A DNA stretch of 64,000 bases from Clostridia bacterium (GTDB taxonomy: Bacteria; Bacillota; Clostridia; Oscillospirales; Feifaniaceae). The DNA lies in the NCBI GenBank assembly GCA_017517965.1, contig JAFWXR010000027.1, positions 1 through 64,000 on the forward strand. The letters are read 5' to 3'. Under the pieces are notes generated by a model. The model made no database searches. It saw nothing but the letters and a program-made list of their open reading frames with translations, and was not told the DNA's origin. Both the position numbers and the translations under genes were made by a program. Below, piece by piece: positions 41,941-51,711 of this stretch (position 1 is the stretch's first letter; the number at the start of each line of letters is the position of its first letter).

Positions 41941-43797
41941 ATGCATATAGCAGTTATTGGTGCAGGTCACGCAGGAATTGAGGCGGCACTTGCAGCGGCA
42001 CGTCTCGGCGTACCTACGACACTTTTTACACTTTCACTTGACGGTGCTATTGCAAATCTCCCGTGTAATCCGTGTATAGGTGGCAGTGCAAAAGGGCATC
42101 TCGTTAAGGAAATAGACGCTCTGGGCGGTGAGATGGCAAAAGCATCGGATGCCACGTTTATACAGAGCCGTATGCTCAACAGAGGTAAGGGGCCTGCCAT
42201 ACACTCTCCCCGTGTGCAGATTGACCGCACCGCATATCATTTATATATGAAGCATATTCTCGAAACGACGGATAACCTCTATCTCAAGCAGGCAGAAATA
42301 ACCGATATATCCGTTAGTGACGGACACGTGACGGGTGTTACGACCGACCTTCACGAATTCTACGCCTGCGACGCCGTTATTATTGCAACGGGCACCTATC
42401 TTCATTCACAGACGATTGTGGGGGATGTTTTTACTCCGTCAGGTCCTGACGGTATACGCTCGGCAGATGCTTTGTCGGACTCGCTTAAAAAACTCGGCAT
42501 ACCGATGATGCGTTTTAAAACGGGCACTCCGGCACGTATAAACCGCCGTTCAATCGACTTTTCCGAGCTTGAAGAACAGATAGGCGACGACCCCATAACA
42601 CCGCTTTCATTTGACAATGCGGATGAAACCGGTTACGAAAACAAGGTTATCTGCCACATAACCTACACGAATAAAAATACACACGATATAATTTTGAAAA
42701 ATCTTGACCGTTCACCTCTTTACAGCGGTCTGGTCAAGGGTGTCGGCCCCCGATACTGTCCTTCAATAGAAGACAAGGTTGTGCGTTTTGCAGATAAGGA
42801 AAGACACCAGTTTTTCGTTGAGCCCGTCGCACTTGACAGTGAAGAAATGTATATTCAGGGCTTTTCTTCCTCAATGCCTATCGACGTTCAGCTTGATATG
42901 TACCACTCGGTCAAAGGTCTTGAAAATTGCGAATTTATGCGCCCTGCATACGCCATAGAATACGACCTCTGTGACCCGACGGCACTTTTAGCGACACTTG
43001 AATTCAAGAATATAAAAGGCCTCTACGGCGCAGGTCAGTTTAACGGCACCTCGGGTTATGAGGAGGCAGCGGCACAGGGCCTTGTTGCAGGTATAAACGC
43101 CGCAAGGCAGGTTTGTGGCAAGGAGCAGATTGTTTTTGAGAGAAGCGGAAGCTATATCGGCACACTCATTGACGACCTTGTTACCAAAGGCACCTGCGAA
43201 CCATACAGAATGATGACTTCGAGAAGTGAATACAGACTTCTTTTAAGGCAGGACAATGCAGATGCAAGGCTTACGCCCCTCGGCCACGAGATAGGACTCG
43301 TTTCGGAGGCAAAATATCAGCGTTATCTTAAAAAACAGGCGCTTATAGATGCTGAAATCGAACGTGTGCAGAGCACCACGATACCGCCGAGCAAGGAACT
43401 GTCGGAATATCTTGTTTCCTGCGGTACGGCAGAAACCGTAACGGGTGCAAAACTGTCCGACCTTATAAGAAGGCCTCAACTTTCATACAAGGGGCTTGCG
43501 CCGTTTGACAAGGGCAGACCGACACTTCCCGAATACGTCTGCGAAGAGGTTGAAATAACCATAAAATACGAGGGTTATATCAGACGTCAGTTGTCCGAAG
43601 TCCGTGAAAATTCGAAACTCGAGAACAGAAGACTGCCCGATGATATAAACTATCTTGAAATTTCCGGCCTTCGCCTCGAAGCAAGACAGAAGCTTGAAGA
43701 TTTCAGGCCCAAAACGCTCGGTCAGGCATCAAGAATTTCGGGCGTAAATCCTGCCGATATATCGGTACTTCTCATATATCTGGAGACACGAAGATGA
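41941..43797 (+). CDS. mnmG: tRNA modification FAD enzyme MnmG (GidA)
   Basis: The 618-residue flavoprotein begins MHIAVIGAGHAGIEAALAAARLG (FAD Rossmann motif). It contains NPCIGGSAKGHLVKEIDALGG, FKTGTPARI, TSRSEYRLLLRQDNAD and the C-terminal ASRISGVNPADI, all standard. It forms the MnmEG complex with the preceding gene. AGGTGAG lies before ATG 41941. The next gene overlaps by four bases. Confidence 0.97.
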   Translation: MHIAVIGAGHAGIEAALAAARLGVPTTLFTLSLDGAIANLPCNPCIGGSAKGHLVKEIDALGGEMAKASDATFIQSRMLNRGKGPAIHSPRVQIDRTAYHLYMKHILETTDNLYLKQAEITDISVSDGHVTGVTTDLHEFYACDAVIIATGTYLHSQTIVGDVFTPSGPDGIRSADALSDSLKKLGIPMMRFKTGTPARINRRSIDFSELEEQIGDDPITPLSFDNADETGYENKVICHITYTNKNTHDIILKNLDRSPLYSGLVKGVGPRYCPSIEDKVVRFADKERHQFFVEPVALDSEEMYIQGFSSSMPIDVQLDMYHSVKGLENCEFMRPAYAIEYDLCDPTALLATLEFKNIKGLYGAGQFNGTSGYEEAAAQGLVAGINAARQVCGKEQIVFERSGSYIGTLIDDLVTKGTCEPYRMMTSRSEYRLLLRQDNADARLTPLGHEIGLVSEAKYQRYLKKQALIDAEIERVQSTTIPPSKELSEYLVSCGTAETVTGAKLSDLIRRPQLSYKGLAPFDKGRPTLPEYVCEEVEITIKYEGYIRRQLSEVRENSKLENRRLPDDINYLEISGLRLEARQKLEDFRPKTLGQASRISGVNPADISVLLIYLETRR

Positions 43798-44426
43798 AAA
43801 ATTACGACGCTCTTGCAGACAGACTTATCGAAGCAAACAAAAGGCTTAATCTGACTGCAATAACACAAAAAGATGCCGTTATGGTGCTTCATATTGAGGA
43901 CTCGTTGACACTGTGCGACCATATTCCGCAGGGGGCAAAGGTCATAGACGTGGGCACGGGTGGCGGTTTCCCCGCACTGCCCATTGCAATGGCAAGAGAT
44001 GATATTTTTGTGACGGCACTTGATTCAACGGCAAAAAAACTTGCCTTCGTTGAGCAGACGGCAGACGAATTTTCACTTCCGTTAAAAACGTTCTGTGCAA
44101 GGGCGGAGGAGGCGGCAGAGCAACTGCGTGAAACCTTTGACGTTGCCGTATCAAGAGGTGTGACGGCACTCCCCGCACTCTGTGAACTGTGTCTTCCTTT
44201 CGTTAAAATCGGTGGAAGATTTATTGCAATGAAGGCAAAAGACTGTGAGGCTGAAATTTCAAGCGCCAAAAACGCCTTATCTGTTCTCGGCGGTGAAATC
44301 AAAGAGGTGCTTTGCCCGACTTTGTCGGATGGTACCGTTCATACTCTCATAATTATAGAAAAAATTTCTGCAACACCTTTAAAGTATCCTCGCAGGTGGA
44401 GTGAAATAAAAAAGAAACCTTTGTAA
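43794..44426 (+). CDS. rsmG: 16S rRNA m7G527 methyltransferase
   Basis: The 210-residue SAM-dependent enzyme has RLNLTAI near the start, the SAM loop KVIDVGTGGGFPALPIAMAR (about 50-70), and VSRGVTALPALCELCLPF. It methylates G527 of 16S rRNA; loss in other bacteria gives low-level streptomycin resistance. It ends the rpmH-rsmG gene run. Confidence 0.95.
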   Translation: MKNYDALADRLIEANKRLNLTAITQKDAVMVLHIEDSLTLCDHIPQGAKVIDVGTGGGFPALPIAMARDDIFVTALDSTAKKLAFVEQTADEFSLPLKTFCARAEEAAEQLRETFDVAVSRGVTALPALCELCLPFVKIGGRFIAMKAKDCEAEISSAKNALSVLGGEIKEVLCPTLSDGTVHTLIIIEKISATPLKYPRRWSEIKKKPL

Positions 44427-44446
44427 ACACAAAGGTTTTTCTTTTT
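44415..44446 (+). terminator. Terminator after rsmG
   Basis: AAACCTTTG (44415-44423) pairs with CAAAGGTTT (44430-44438), followed by a T-run. The left arm overlaps the rsmG stop. Confidence 0.88.
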
Positions 44447-44510
44447 TATATATTGTATTTTAGAGTAAATAATAATAAAATATATATAACTATATTTGCA
44501 GGAGGTAAAT

Positions 44511-45500
44511 ATGACATATTCTCAAAGGCGTAAAGCCGCAAAGAAAAATGCCCGTCTTTCACTCAAAGGAAACTGGGGTAAAAGCATTGCGGTATGGTTT
44601 ATATTGATTGCAATTATTCTCGGCATAGCCGCACTTATGGCAGGCACACTTTATGCCGCAAGTCCCGCAGACTACGATATTGCCGTTTCTCCGAGCGGTA
44701 TCCACACGTCAACTATCGACCCGGTGTCACTCGAATCGGCGTTAAACCGTTTCACGTTTATTCTTGAGCACGAGGGCAGGCTTGCTTTCGAGGCGTTTGA
44801 AGACGTTGAATTTATCAACACGTCACCTCTGGGCACGGGTGTTATCGCAGGCTTTTGTCTGTTTATGATAATTGTTATGTACCCTCTGTCATTCGGTATA
44901 TACCGCTTTTATCTCACAATGACCGACGGTGACAAGCCGTCAATCAGCGAACTCTTTTCGCTTTTCTCATCGGCAAAGAAGTTTTTCGGCTCTTTCGGAG
45001 TTGTACTTCTGGTAACACTCTTTTCTTTCCTGTGGGGCACACTTTTTACAGTGGTGTGGGGCGTGATTATCGGTGTAACCGTTGCAATTCTCGTAATAAA
45101 TGCAGTTTCGGCAGAGGTTGTGCTTACCACAGTTCTCGTGATGTACGTTCTCTTCCTTGTTACCGCAGTTTTGTTTGAGATATTCCTTATGAAGTACTAT
45201 GCGACACCCGTAACGTTTGTCAGGGGAAACGGTGTATACCAATCTGTCAAACAATCAGTTTCTGTGATGAAAAAGCACCGTTTTGAAGCCTTTTTGTTTG
45301 AACTTTCATTCATAGGCTGGCATATTCTGAGCACGCTTACGTTTGGTCTTGTCTATATTTACGTTCTTCCTTATTACGTAGCGTCATACACTTCGTTTAT
45401 TTCGGCATTGACGGACGGTGAAAAGGAGGAAGATGACTTCCCGACCTACGAAAGCACACCCGAAATACCCAATTTTACAGATTTTCTTCCCAAGGAGTAA
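44511..45500 (+). CDS. DUF975 family integral membrane protein
   Basis: The 329-residue protein starts RRKAAKKNARLSLKGNWGKSI, a typical DUF975 opening, and has about six membrane segments (near residues 28-50, 108-135, 160-215, 230-250 and 270-300). GGAGGT lies before ATG 44511. Its function is unknown; related proteins are common membrane proteins of Clostridia. The gene lies seven bases before metG, which may share the transcript. Confidence 0.75.
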   Translation: MTYSQRRKAAKKNARLSLKGNWGKSIAVWFILIAIILGIAALMAGTLYAASPADYDIAVSPSGIHTSTIDPVSLESALNRFTFILEHEGRLAFEAFEDVEFINTSPLGTGVIAGFCLFMIIVMYPLSFGIYRFYLTMTDGDKPSISELFSLFSSAKKFFGSFGVVLLVTLFSFLWGTLFTVVWGVIIGVTVAILVINAVSAEVVLTTVLVMYVLFLVTAVLFEIFLMKYYATPVTFVRGNGVYQSVKQSVSVMKKHRFEAFLFELSFIGWHILSTLTFGLVYIYVLPYYVASYTSFISALTDGEKEEDDFPTYESTPEIPNFTDFLPKE

Positions 45501-45507
45501 AAATAAA

Positions 45508-47427
45508 ATGTCAAAGAAACCTTATTACATTTCAACAGCAATAGCATACACGTCAAGAGTGCCTCATATAGGCAACACCTACGAGGCTGTCCTTGCAGAC
45601 GCAATAGCACGTTTCAAGAGGCTTGAAGGCTACGACGTGTTTTTCCTCACGGGTACTGACGAGCACGGTGAAAAAATTCAGCAGCAGGCTGAGGCTGAGG
45701 GAATTTCACCCCAGCAGCACGTTGATAATATCGCCGGTGAGATTCGTCGTATCTGGGACTTTATGAACGTAAGTTATGACAAGTTCATCAGAACCACCGA
45801 CGATTATCATATGGACTCGGTTGCCGCAATATTTGAAAAGCTTTTCAAGCAGGGCGATATATACAAAGGCTCCTACGAGGGTTATTACTGCACACCCTGT
45901 GAAAGTTTCTATACCGAAACACAGCTCGTTGACGGCAAGTGCCCCGACTGTGGCAGAGAAGTGCATAAGGCAAGCGAAGAAGCATACTTCTTTAAAATGA
46001 GCAAGTATGCAAAGCGCCTTGAAGAGTATATTGAGCAGAATCCCGAATTCATCCAGCCCGAAAGCAGAAAGAACGAGATGCTTAACAACTTCATCCGTCC
46101 CGGCCTGCAGGACCTCTGTGTTTCAAGAACTTCGTTTAACTGGGGCGTTCCCGTAAAATTTGACTCAAAGCACGTTATCTACGTGTGGATAGACGCCCTT
46201 TCAAACTATATCACGGCACTCGGCTATCATCCCGACGGCAACAAACTGCCCTTATTTGATAAGCACTGGCCTGCAGACGTTCACCTCATTGGTAAGGACA
46301 TTCTGCGTTTCCATACGATTTACTGGCCCTGTATGCTTATGGCACTTGATTTACCGCTTCCCAAGCAGGTATTCGGCCACCCGTGGCTTCTCATGGGTGA
46401 CGACAAGATGAGTAAGTCAAAGGGCAACGTCGTATATGCTGAGCAGCTTGTGAAACTTTTCGGTGTTGATGCGGTTAGATATTATCTTCTCCACGAAATG
46501 CCCTTTGCAAGCGACGGTAATTTTACCTACGATCTTATTATGGCAAAGACGAATTCTGACCTTGCAAACATTCTGGGAAATCTTGTGAACAGAACTATTG
46601 CCATGGTCGGCAAGTATTTTGACGGTGTGATACCCGCCCCCGACAAGACGGATGCTCTTGATGATGAGCTTATTCTTGCGGCAAAAGAAGCGGTTGAGGG
46701 TGCTGTTGAAAATATGGCTACTCTCCACGTTGCAGATGCTATGGACAGCGTATGGTCACTTCTCAGACGTTGCAACAAATACATCGACGAAACTACACCC
46801 TGGACGCTTGCAAAAAACGGTGAGACAGACAGACTTGCAACCGTTTTATACAATCTCTGCGAAGGAATACGCATTGCAGCGGTTATGATAAAGCCCTTCC
46901 TGCCCGAAACGGCAGAAAAAATGCTTTCACAGCTCGGTTGTGACATTGATTCATTTGAATCCGTTTCATCATTCGGCGCACTCAAAGCAGGCACGAAGAC
47001 GGGCGTTGCAACACCCCTCTTTGCAAGAATTGACGAAAATGAGAAGCGCAAAGAAATCGAGGAAATGCTTGCAGAGGCTGAAGAGCCCGAGGAGGATACG
47101 GGTCTTGCACTTATCGGCATAGACGATTTTGCAAAGGTTGAACTCGTAACTGCAAAAATACTTACCTGCGAAGAAATTAAAAAGAGCAAAAAACTTTATA
47201 AACTTACCGTTTCACTCGGCAAGGAAACAAGACAGGTGTGCAGCGGTATAAAGGCATACTATACGCCTGAAGAACTTATCGGCAAAACCGTAGTTCTCGT
47301 TAAAAACTTAAAGCCCGTCAAACTCTGCGGTGAAGAGAGTTTCGGTATGATTCTCGCCGCTGATGACGGTGACAGCGTTAAGGTGCTTTTCCTTGACGGT
47401 ATAAATCCCGGTGCAGGTATTCACTGA
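45508..47427 (+). CDS. metG: Methionyl-tRNA synthetase
   Basis: The 639-residue class I synthetase has the HIGH-type motif (VPHIGNTYEAVLADAIARFKR), a zinc knuckle (CTPCESFY...CPDCG), DDKMSKSKGN (KMSKS), and a C-terminal tRNA-binding domain (about 530-639, DDFAKVELVTAKILTCEEI). GGAG precedes ATG 45508. Its stop overlaps the start of tatD, the same pairing as in Bacillus (metS-yabD). Confidence 0.96.
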   Translation: MSKKPYYISTAIAYTSRVPHIGNTYEAVLADAIARFKRLEGYDVFFLTGTDEHGEKIQQQAEAEGISPQQHVDNIAGEIRRIWDFMNVSYDKFIRTTDDYHMDSVAAIFEKLFKQGDIYKGSYEGYYCTPCESFYTETQLVDGKCPDCGREVHKASEEAYFFKMSKYAKRLEEYIEQNPEFIQPESRKNEMLNNFIRPGLQDLCVSRTSFNWGVPVKFDSKHVIYVWIDALSNYITALGYHPDGNKLPLFDKHWPADVHLIGKDILRFHTIYWPCMLMALDLPLPKQVFGHPWLLMGDDKMSKSKGNVVYAEQLVKLFGVDAVRYYLLHEMPFASDGNFTYDLIMAKTNSDLANILGNLVNRTIAMVGKYFDGVIPAPDKTDALDDELILAAKEAVEGAVENMATLHVADAMDSVWSLLRRCNKYIDETTPWTLAKNGETDRLATVLYNLCEGIRIAAVMIKPFLPETAEKMLSQLGCDIDSFESVSSFGALKAGTKTGVATPLFARIDENEKRKEIEEMLAEAEEPEEDTGLALIGIDDFAKVELVTAKILTCEEIKKSKKLYKLTVSLGKETRQVCSGIKAYYTPEELIGKTVVLVKNLKPVKLCGEESFGMILAADDGDSVKVLFLDGINPGAGIH

Positions 47428-48185
47428 TGAAATTTTTTGATACACATTCTCACTACTGTGACGACAGATTTGACGGGGACAGGGACGCTCTGCTTGAAAA
47501 ACTTTTGGCAGAGTCGAACTGCGGTATACTTACCTGCCCGTCAAACCTTGATGACGTTGCTTTTTCAAAAGAACTTGCTCACAAATACGAAAACGTATGG
47601 TATGCGGCAGGCATACATCCGCACGAATGTGAAAAATACGAGATTTCCGACCTTGACAAGCTTTTTCCCTACCTTGAGGACGAAAAATGCGTCGCCGTCG
47701 GTGAGTGCGGTCTTGATTATTACTACGATTTCGCATACCGTGACACACAGATAGCATTTTTCCGTGCTCAGTGTGACATTGCAAAGCAGGTGAAAAAGCC
47801 CATCATCGTGCACGACCGTGAGGCGCATGCCGACACGATAAACGTGTTGTCCGACCTGCGTCCCGAGGCAATAATCCACTGTTACAGCGGTTCACTTGAA
47901 TCGGCAAAAATACTTGTCGGCCTCGGCTGTTACATCAGTTTCGCAGGAACGCTCACTTTCAAAAACGCCTCGAAACTTCTTTCGGTGGCTCAGTGGGTGC
48001 CTGAGGACCGTATACTTATAGAAACGGATGCGCCCTATCTTGCACCCGAGCCGATGAGAGGTCGCAGAAACGACTCGTCACTCGTTATGCACACGGCGCA
48101 GAGGCTTGCAGACCTTCGTGGCTGCTCGCTCGAGCACATTGCCGAAGTTACGGCAAATAACGCAAAAAAGGTGTTTGGAATATGA
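47427..48185 (+). CDS. tatD: TatD family metal-dependent DNase
   Basis: The 252-residue TIM-barrel hydrolase has the metal motif DTHSHYCDDRFDGDR, then GECGLDYYYD, PIIVHDREA, and the late ETDAPYLAPEPMRGRRN. It is a conserved 3'-5' exonuclease/deoxyribonuclease. It overlaps metG by one base and the next gene by four. Confidence 0.92.
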   Translation: MKFFDTHSHYCDDRFDGDRDALLEKLLAESNCGILTCPSNLDDVAFSKELAHKYENVWYAAGIHPHECEKYEISDLDKLFPYLEDEKCVAVGECGLDYYYDFAYRDTQIAFFRAQCDIAKQVKKPIIVHDREAHADTINVLSDLRPEAIIHCYSGSLESAKILVGLGCYISFAGTLTFKNASKLLSVAQWVPEDRILIETDAPYLAPEPMRGRRNDSSLVMHTAQRLADLRGCSLEHIAEVTANNAKKVFGI

Positions 48186-49213
48186 CTGTTATAGTGACAG
48201 ATACCGATTACAGAATGACACTTCCGCTTATACGTGACCTTGCAGATGCAGGGCATACGGTTGTGGCAACTTACAGAAACAACTGTGTCGGCGGTATGTC
48301 AAAAGGGGTAAGTGCTGTCTACAAATGCGACTCCCCCTACGAAATTTGCAAAAAATACGATATGCCGACCTTGCTGTGCGTCGGCAGGGAAACAATAGAA
48401 GAGGTTTCTTCGGACAGGGAAAAATATGACGGTGTATGCCACGTTTTAGTGCCCGAAAGGGAGATTCTTGACAGAGCAAACGACAAGTCGTACGTGCTTT
48501 CTCTTGCGCAAAGTATCGGCATTCCCACGCCGGGTGAGCCGACGGCTTATCCGTGTATCGCAAAATTCCCGTGCGGAGAAAAACTCGGCCTCAAGGCAAG
48601 CGAGCGTTATTTCGTTGTAAAAGATGAAACCGAGCATACCTCACTCAAAAACAAATACCCCGACCTCATTTTTCAGCAAATGATTGAGGGCGATGGCGTA
48701 GGCGTGTGTATGATTATGAAAGGTGGCAAATGCCTTGACTATATATCGCACCGCCGTATAAGAGAATGTCCCATATCGGGCGGTCCTTCCTCCTGCTGTG
48801 TCACGCATTTTGACGAAAAGCTTATCGCTTATTCCGAAAAACTGCTTGCCGCACTTTCCTTTGAAGGTATTGCAATGGTGGAATGGAAGGGTGGCGTGCT
48901 TATGGAAATAAATCCGCGTGTCTGGGGAAGTTATGCTTTAACGCGCATTTCAAAAAGCAAATTTTCACAAAACTGGGCACTTGCAAGTGCAGGCAAAAAC
49001 ACTCTTGAAAGTCATCCTCTGCCCGACCGTAAAATGACGTTTTTTACAAGTGAAATAAAACTGATAATTGCATATATAAAAAAGAAAAACTTTAAAAAAG
49101 TGCTTGAAATCATCAAAGATGCGTTAAATCCCCGTGTTAAAGACGGTATAATCGACCTTCACGACCTTAAAGGGACGTTTTCATACATCAAATCTATAAG
49201 GAGCAATCAGTAA
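48182..49213 (+). CDS. ATP-grasp ligase-like protein
   Basis: The 343-residue protein has an N-terminal Rossmann-like region (TVIVTDTDYRMTLPLIRDLADAGHTVVATYR) and an ATP-grasp fold ending with the metal-binding GVLMEINPRVWGSYAL (about 235-250). It resembles carbamoyl-phosphate-synthase-like ligases that join carboxylates to amines. Substrate unknown. It overlaps tatD by four bases and the PHP gene by one, so the three are translated together. The following SLH-deacetylase suggests a surface-related product. Confidence 0.75.
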   Translation: MTVIVTDTDYRMTLPLIRDLADAGHTVVATYRNNCVGGMSKGVSAVYKCDSPYEICKKYDMPTLLCVGRETIEEVSSDREKYDGVCHVLVPEREILDRANDKSYVLSLAQSIGIPTPGEPTAYPCIAKFPCGEKLGLKASERYFVVKDETEHTSLKNKYPDLIFQQMIEGDGVGVCMIMKGGKCLDYISHRRIRECPISGGPSSCCVTHFDEKLIAYSEKLLAALSFEGIAMVEWKGGVLMEINPRVWGSYALTRISKSKFSQNWALASAGKNTLESHPLPDRKMTFFTSEIKLIIAYIKKKNFKKVLEIIKDALNPRVKDGIIDLHDLKGTFSYIKSIRSNQ

Positions 49214-49968
49214 TGAAAATAAAAGCCGACCTTCACGTTCATTCGCACAACTCTATGGACTGTCGTATGACGCTTGAAGAAATTGCAAAAGCGGCAAAAA
49301 AGAAGGGTATAGACTGTGTGTGCGTCTGTGACCATCATACGACAGACGGTTATTACGAAATACTTGAAAAATCCGATGAGAACGGCTTTATTGACGGCGT
49401 GTTATTCCTGCCTGCAATAGAGTATTCGACGGATGCAGGGCATATAATCGGTCTTTTTATGCAGTCTCCCATTACTGATACCCATAATTCCGCTTCGCTT
49501 ATTAAAGACCTGTGCAGATTTTCTTTCCCCGTCCTTGCGCATCCTTATGCAAACGGAAAAGGCAATCCCATGATAAAGAAATATATTGAAATGGGCGTTG
49601 CTGTCGAGGTTGCAAATGCACGCAGGTCAAAAAAAGCAAACAGACTTGCCGCGGAAAATGCCGTAGGTCTGTTTACTGCGGGAAGTGATGCCCATCTTCC
49701 TGCCGAGGTAGGAAACACATACGTCGAGCTTGACGTAAGAGAACTCACTGCAAACGGTGTATTTGAAGCGCTTCGCCATGCAAGAGGTGACGTTTATTAT
49801 ACGCCTTCAAGAAAGCTATACAACGGCATTTCACAGTTATACAAGCAGATAGATGCGGGCAGATGGCAGAAAATACCCGTTGTTCTCGCAAAAATAGTTC
49901 TGTTTTTCATCAAAGATATAATTACTCCGAGAAAAACCGTAGTTATGGAGGGTAAACAGTGGCACTGA
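49213..49968 (+). CDS. PHP-domain phosphoesterase
   Basis: The 251-residue protein has the PHP metal motifs DLHVHSHNSMDC, VCDHHTTDG, LAHPYANG and GSDAHLP, which hold a trinuclear metal site for phosphoester hydrolysis. The C-terminal 60 residues include a hydrophobic segment (PVVLAKIVLFFIKDII). It is linked by overlaps to the ATP-grasp gene and the deacetylase gene. Its actual substrate is unknown. Confidence 0.82.
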   Translation: MKIKADLHVHSHNSMDCRMTLEEIAKAAKKKGIDCVCVCDHHTTDGYYEILEKSDENGFIDGVLFLPAIEYSTDAGHIIGLFMQSPITDTHNSASLIKDLCRFSFPVLAHPYANGKGNPMIKKYIEMGVAVEVANARRSKKANRLAAENAVGLFTAGSDAHLPAEVGNTYVELDVRELTANGVFEALRHARGDVYYTPSRKLYNGISQLYKQIDAGRWQKIPVVLAKIVLFFIKDIITPRKTVVMEGKQWH

Positions 49969-51296
49969 TAGTCAGAATAGGTAAAAAAGTAAAAGCAATT
50001 ATAAGAAAGTTGTTCCCAAAACAGCATTATATGGGGCTTGTCAGAAGGATTGAGCGTGTTAAAACAACACAGCGTGTCGTTGCAATGACATTTGACGATG
50101 GTCCGTGTGCATTACCGCCGAGTCCCGATAAGGGGGATGACCTCTCCCTCACCGAAAAGATTCTTGAAATTATGCGCCGTTACGATGCAAGGGGCACGTT
50201 TGACGTTGTGGGCGACACAAGTGAAAACTATCCCGACGAAATAGGCGCAGAAGGCTCTGCCTCATGGGGCGGTATAAAATACGACCATTATCCCCAGTTT
50301 GAATGTGACCGTTTCGGCGGTGCAAAGCATAAGCCCGAGCTTATACATCAGATTCTTTCGGAAGGACACGAGATATCCAACCATTCGTACAGACATCTTC
50401 TCTTCGGAAAGAAGAATATGATATACAACAAGCGCAAGACGTTTGAATCGCTCACCGAAGTGCTTACGGATTTACGCCGTCTTGACGCTTTGCTTGAGGA
50501 GAGGGACGGTTACGATATAAAACTTTCCCGTCCGCCTCACTACGTGGACAAGATAAAGGGCGGTTTCACAAGCTACGATGCCTATGCTCTTATGCAGTAT
50601 CAGTATATGGCTGCATCCTTTGACGGTGCAGGCTGGCTGCCCTGTGCAGACGGCTACGAGGCTGAAGTTGACGAAATGATAAATCCGCTTAAAGCGGCAC
50701 TTGAAGCGGATGAAGACGCATTATGCGGACAGATAATCTTCCAGAAGGACGGTTACAATATGGCAAGCCGTTCGCCCGTGGCAGACGGTCTTGATTTACA
50801 GCTTAAACTGCTTTCGAAAAAGGGCTACCGTGTAGTTCCCGTCAGCGAGCTTATGGAAATTTCACCTTTTGCCGATCTCGGCGAGGGGGACGACTGTTTC
50901 GAAGAAGCAAAGTGGCTTGCACAGCACGGCAGATGTGTCGCATTTGACGATAATACGGTACGTACATCAAAGCCTCTTACGAGAGGGGAGGCTGCAATGC
51001 TTATAGCACCGCCCTCTGCAATAATTGCAAGAATTATTGAGCTTATGAAAAATCCCAAAGCACCCGATTTATTTAAAGACGTGAAATTGAGTGACCCGTA
51101 TTCAACCGCTATCCGCTGGTGTGTAGAAAACGATATAATGCAGCCTAAGGGCAAGTATTTCCTGCCCGATAAGGTTATGACGGGGGAAGAGCTCGACAGC
51201 GTTATCGCACGCTTCGGCGGTGCGACCAAGTCGCTGTCACACACTGCAACACATGCTGATCTTATAAAGGGCGTCTACCTTGCCCTGTGCAAATAA
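49959..51296 (+). CDS. Polysaccharide deacetylase with C-terminal SLH repeats
   Basis: The 445-residue protein has the NodB-type deacetylase motifs: MTFDDGPCALPP (catalytic Asp and metal Asp), ISNHSYRHLL (HxxxH) and LSRPPHY. Between them are family-specific insertions. The C-terminal 150 residues hold two S-layer homology repeats (PFADLGEGDDCFEEAKWLAQHG...LTRGEAAMLI and LFKDVKLSDPYSTAIRWCVENDIM), which bind wall polymers. Yet the N-terminus (ALIVRIGKKVKAIIRKLF) is not a clear signal peptide, an oddity for an SLH protein. It overlaps the PHP gene by ten bases. Confidence 0.8.
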   Translation: MALIVRIGKKVKAIIRKLFPKQHYMGLVRRIERVKTTQRVVAMTFDDGPCALPPSPDKGDDLSLTEKILEIMRRYDARGTFDVVGDTSENYPDEIGAEGSASWGGIKYDHYPQFECDRFGGAKHKPELIHQILSEGHEISNHSYRHLLFGKKNMIYNKRKTFESLTEVLTDLRRLDALLEERDGYDIKLSRPPHYVDKIKGGFTSYDAYALMQYQYMAASFDGAGWLPCADGYEAEVDEMINPLKAALEADEDALCGQIIFQKDGYNMASRSPVADGLDLQLKLLSKKGYRVVPVSELMEISPFADLGEGDDCFEEAKWLAQHGRCVAFDDNTVRTSKPLTRGEAAMLIAPPSAIIARIIELMKNPKAPDLFKDVKLSDPYSTAIRWCVENDIMQPKGKYFLPDKVMTGEELDSVIARFGGATKSLSHTATHADLIKGVYLALCK

Positions 51297-51307
51297 CGGA
51301 GGCTTTT

Positions 51308-51451
51308 ATGGAAGAAAAAGATATAATTCAGCCCGAAGAAGTTGAAACAAAGCGATCCCCGATTGTACGGGTACTTGCAGTTTTAGGCGCAATCGCCGTC
51401 CCGATTATCGCCTATCTGCTTTTCCGCTACGGATATTTATTGAAAATATAA
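51308..51451 (+). CDS. Small single-pass membrane protein (47 residues)
   Basis: ATG 51308 follows GGAGG by about eight bases, and the frame ends at TAA 51449-51451. An acidic N-terminus (MEEKDIIQPEEVETK) is followed by one membrane helix (VLAVLGAIAVPIIAYLLF) and a short tail. It lies between the deacetylase and the TM2 gene, so co-transcription is likely. No function is known to me. Confidence 0.7.
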   Translation: MEEKDIIQPEEVETKRSPIVRVLAVLGAIAVPIIAYLLFRYGYLLKI

Positions 51452-51469
51452 ATTAAAAGGAGAAAAAAT

Positions 51470-51655
51470 ATGGCAAAAAGCAAATGGGTTGCATTTTTTC
51501 TGTGTTTCTTTCTTGGTGGACTCGGTATACACAAATTTTACGAAGAAAGAATTCTGCTTGGTGTCGTTTACCTGTTAACCGGCGGACTTTTTGGCATCGG
51601 CATGCTCGTCGACCTGATAGTGTTATTATTTAAACCCAATCCATATTATCCGTAA
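51470..51655 (+). CDS. TM2-domain membrane protein
   Basis: The 61-residue protein is a bare TM2 domain: KWVAFFLCFFLGGLGIHKFYEERILLG then VVYLLTGGLFGIGMLVDLIVLLF, two helices joined by the conserved HKFY loop. AAGGAG precedes ATG 51470. TM2 proteins are widespread and mostly of unknown role. Confidence 0.88.
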   Translation: MAKSKWVAFFLCFFLGGLGIHKFYEERILLGVVYLLTGGLFGIGMLVDLIVLLFKPNPYYP

Positions 51656-51663
51656 CAAAATAA

Positions 51664-51699
51664 AGACCGACCTATGTTTTGATCATAGGTCGGTTTTTT
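51664..51699. terminator. Bidirectional terminator
   Basis: GACCGACCTATG pairs with CATAGGTCGGTT around a short loop with T-run after. It lies between the TM2 gene and the convergent yifB. Confidence 0.88.
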
Positions 51700-51711
51700 G
51701 TATTCAGTTTT

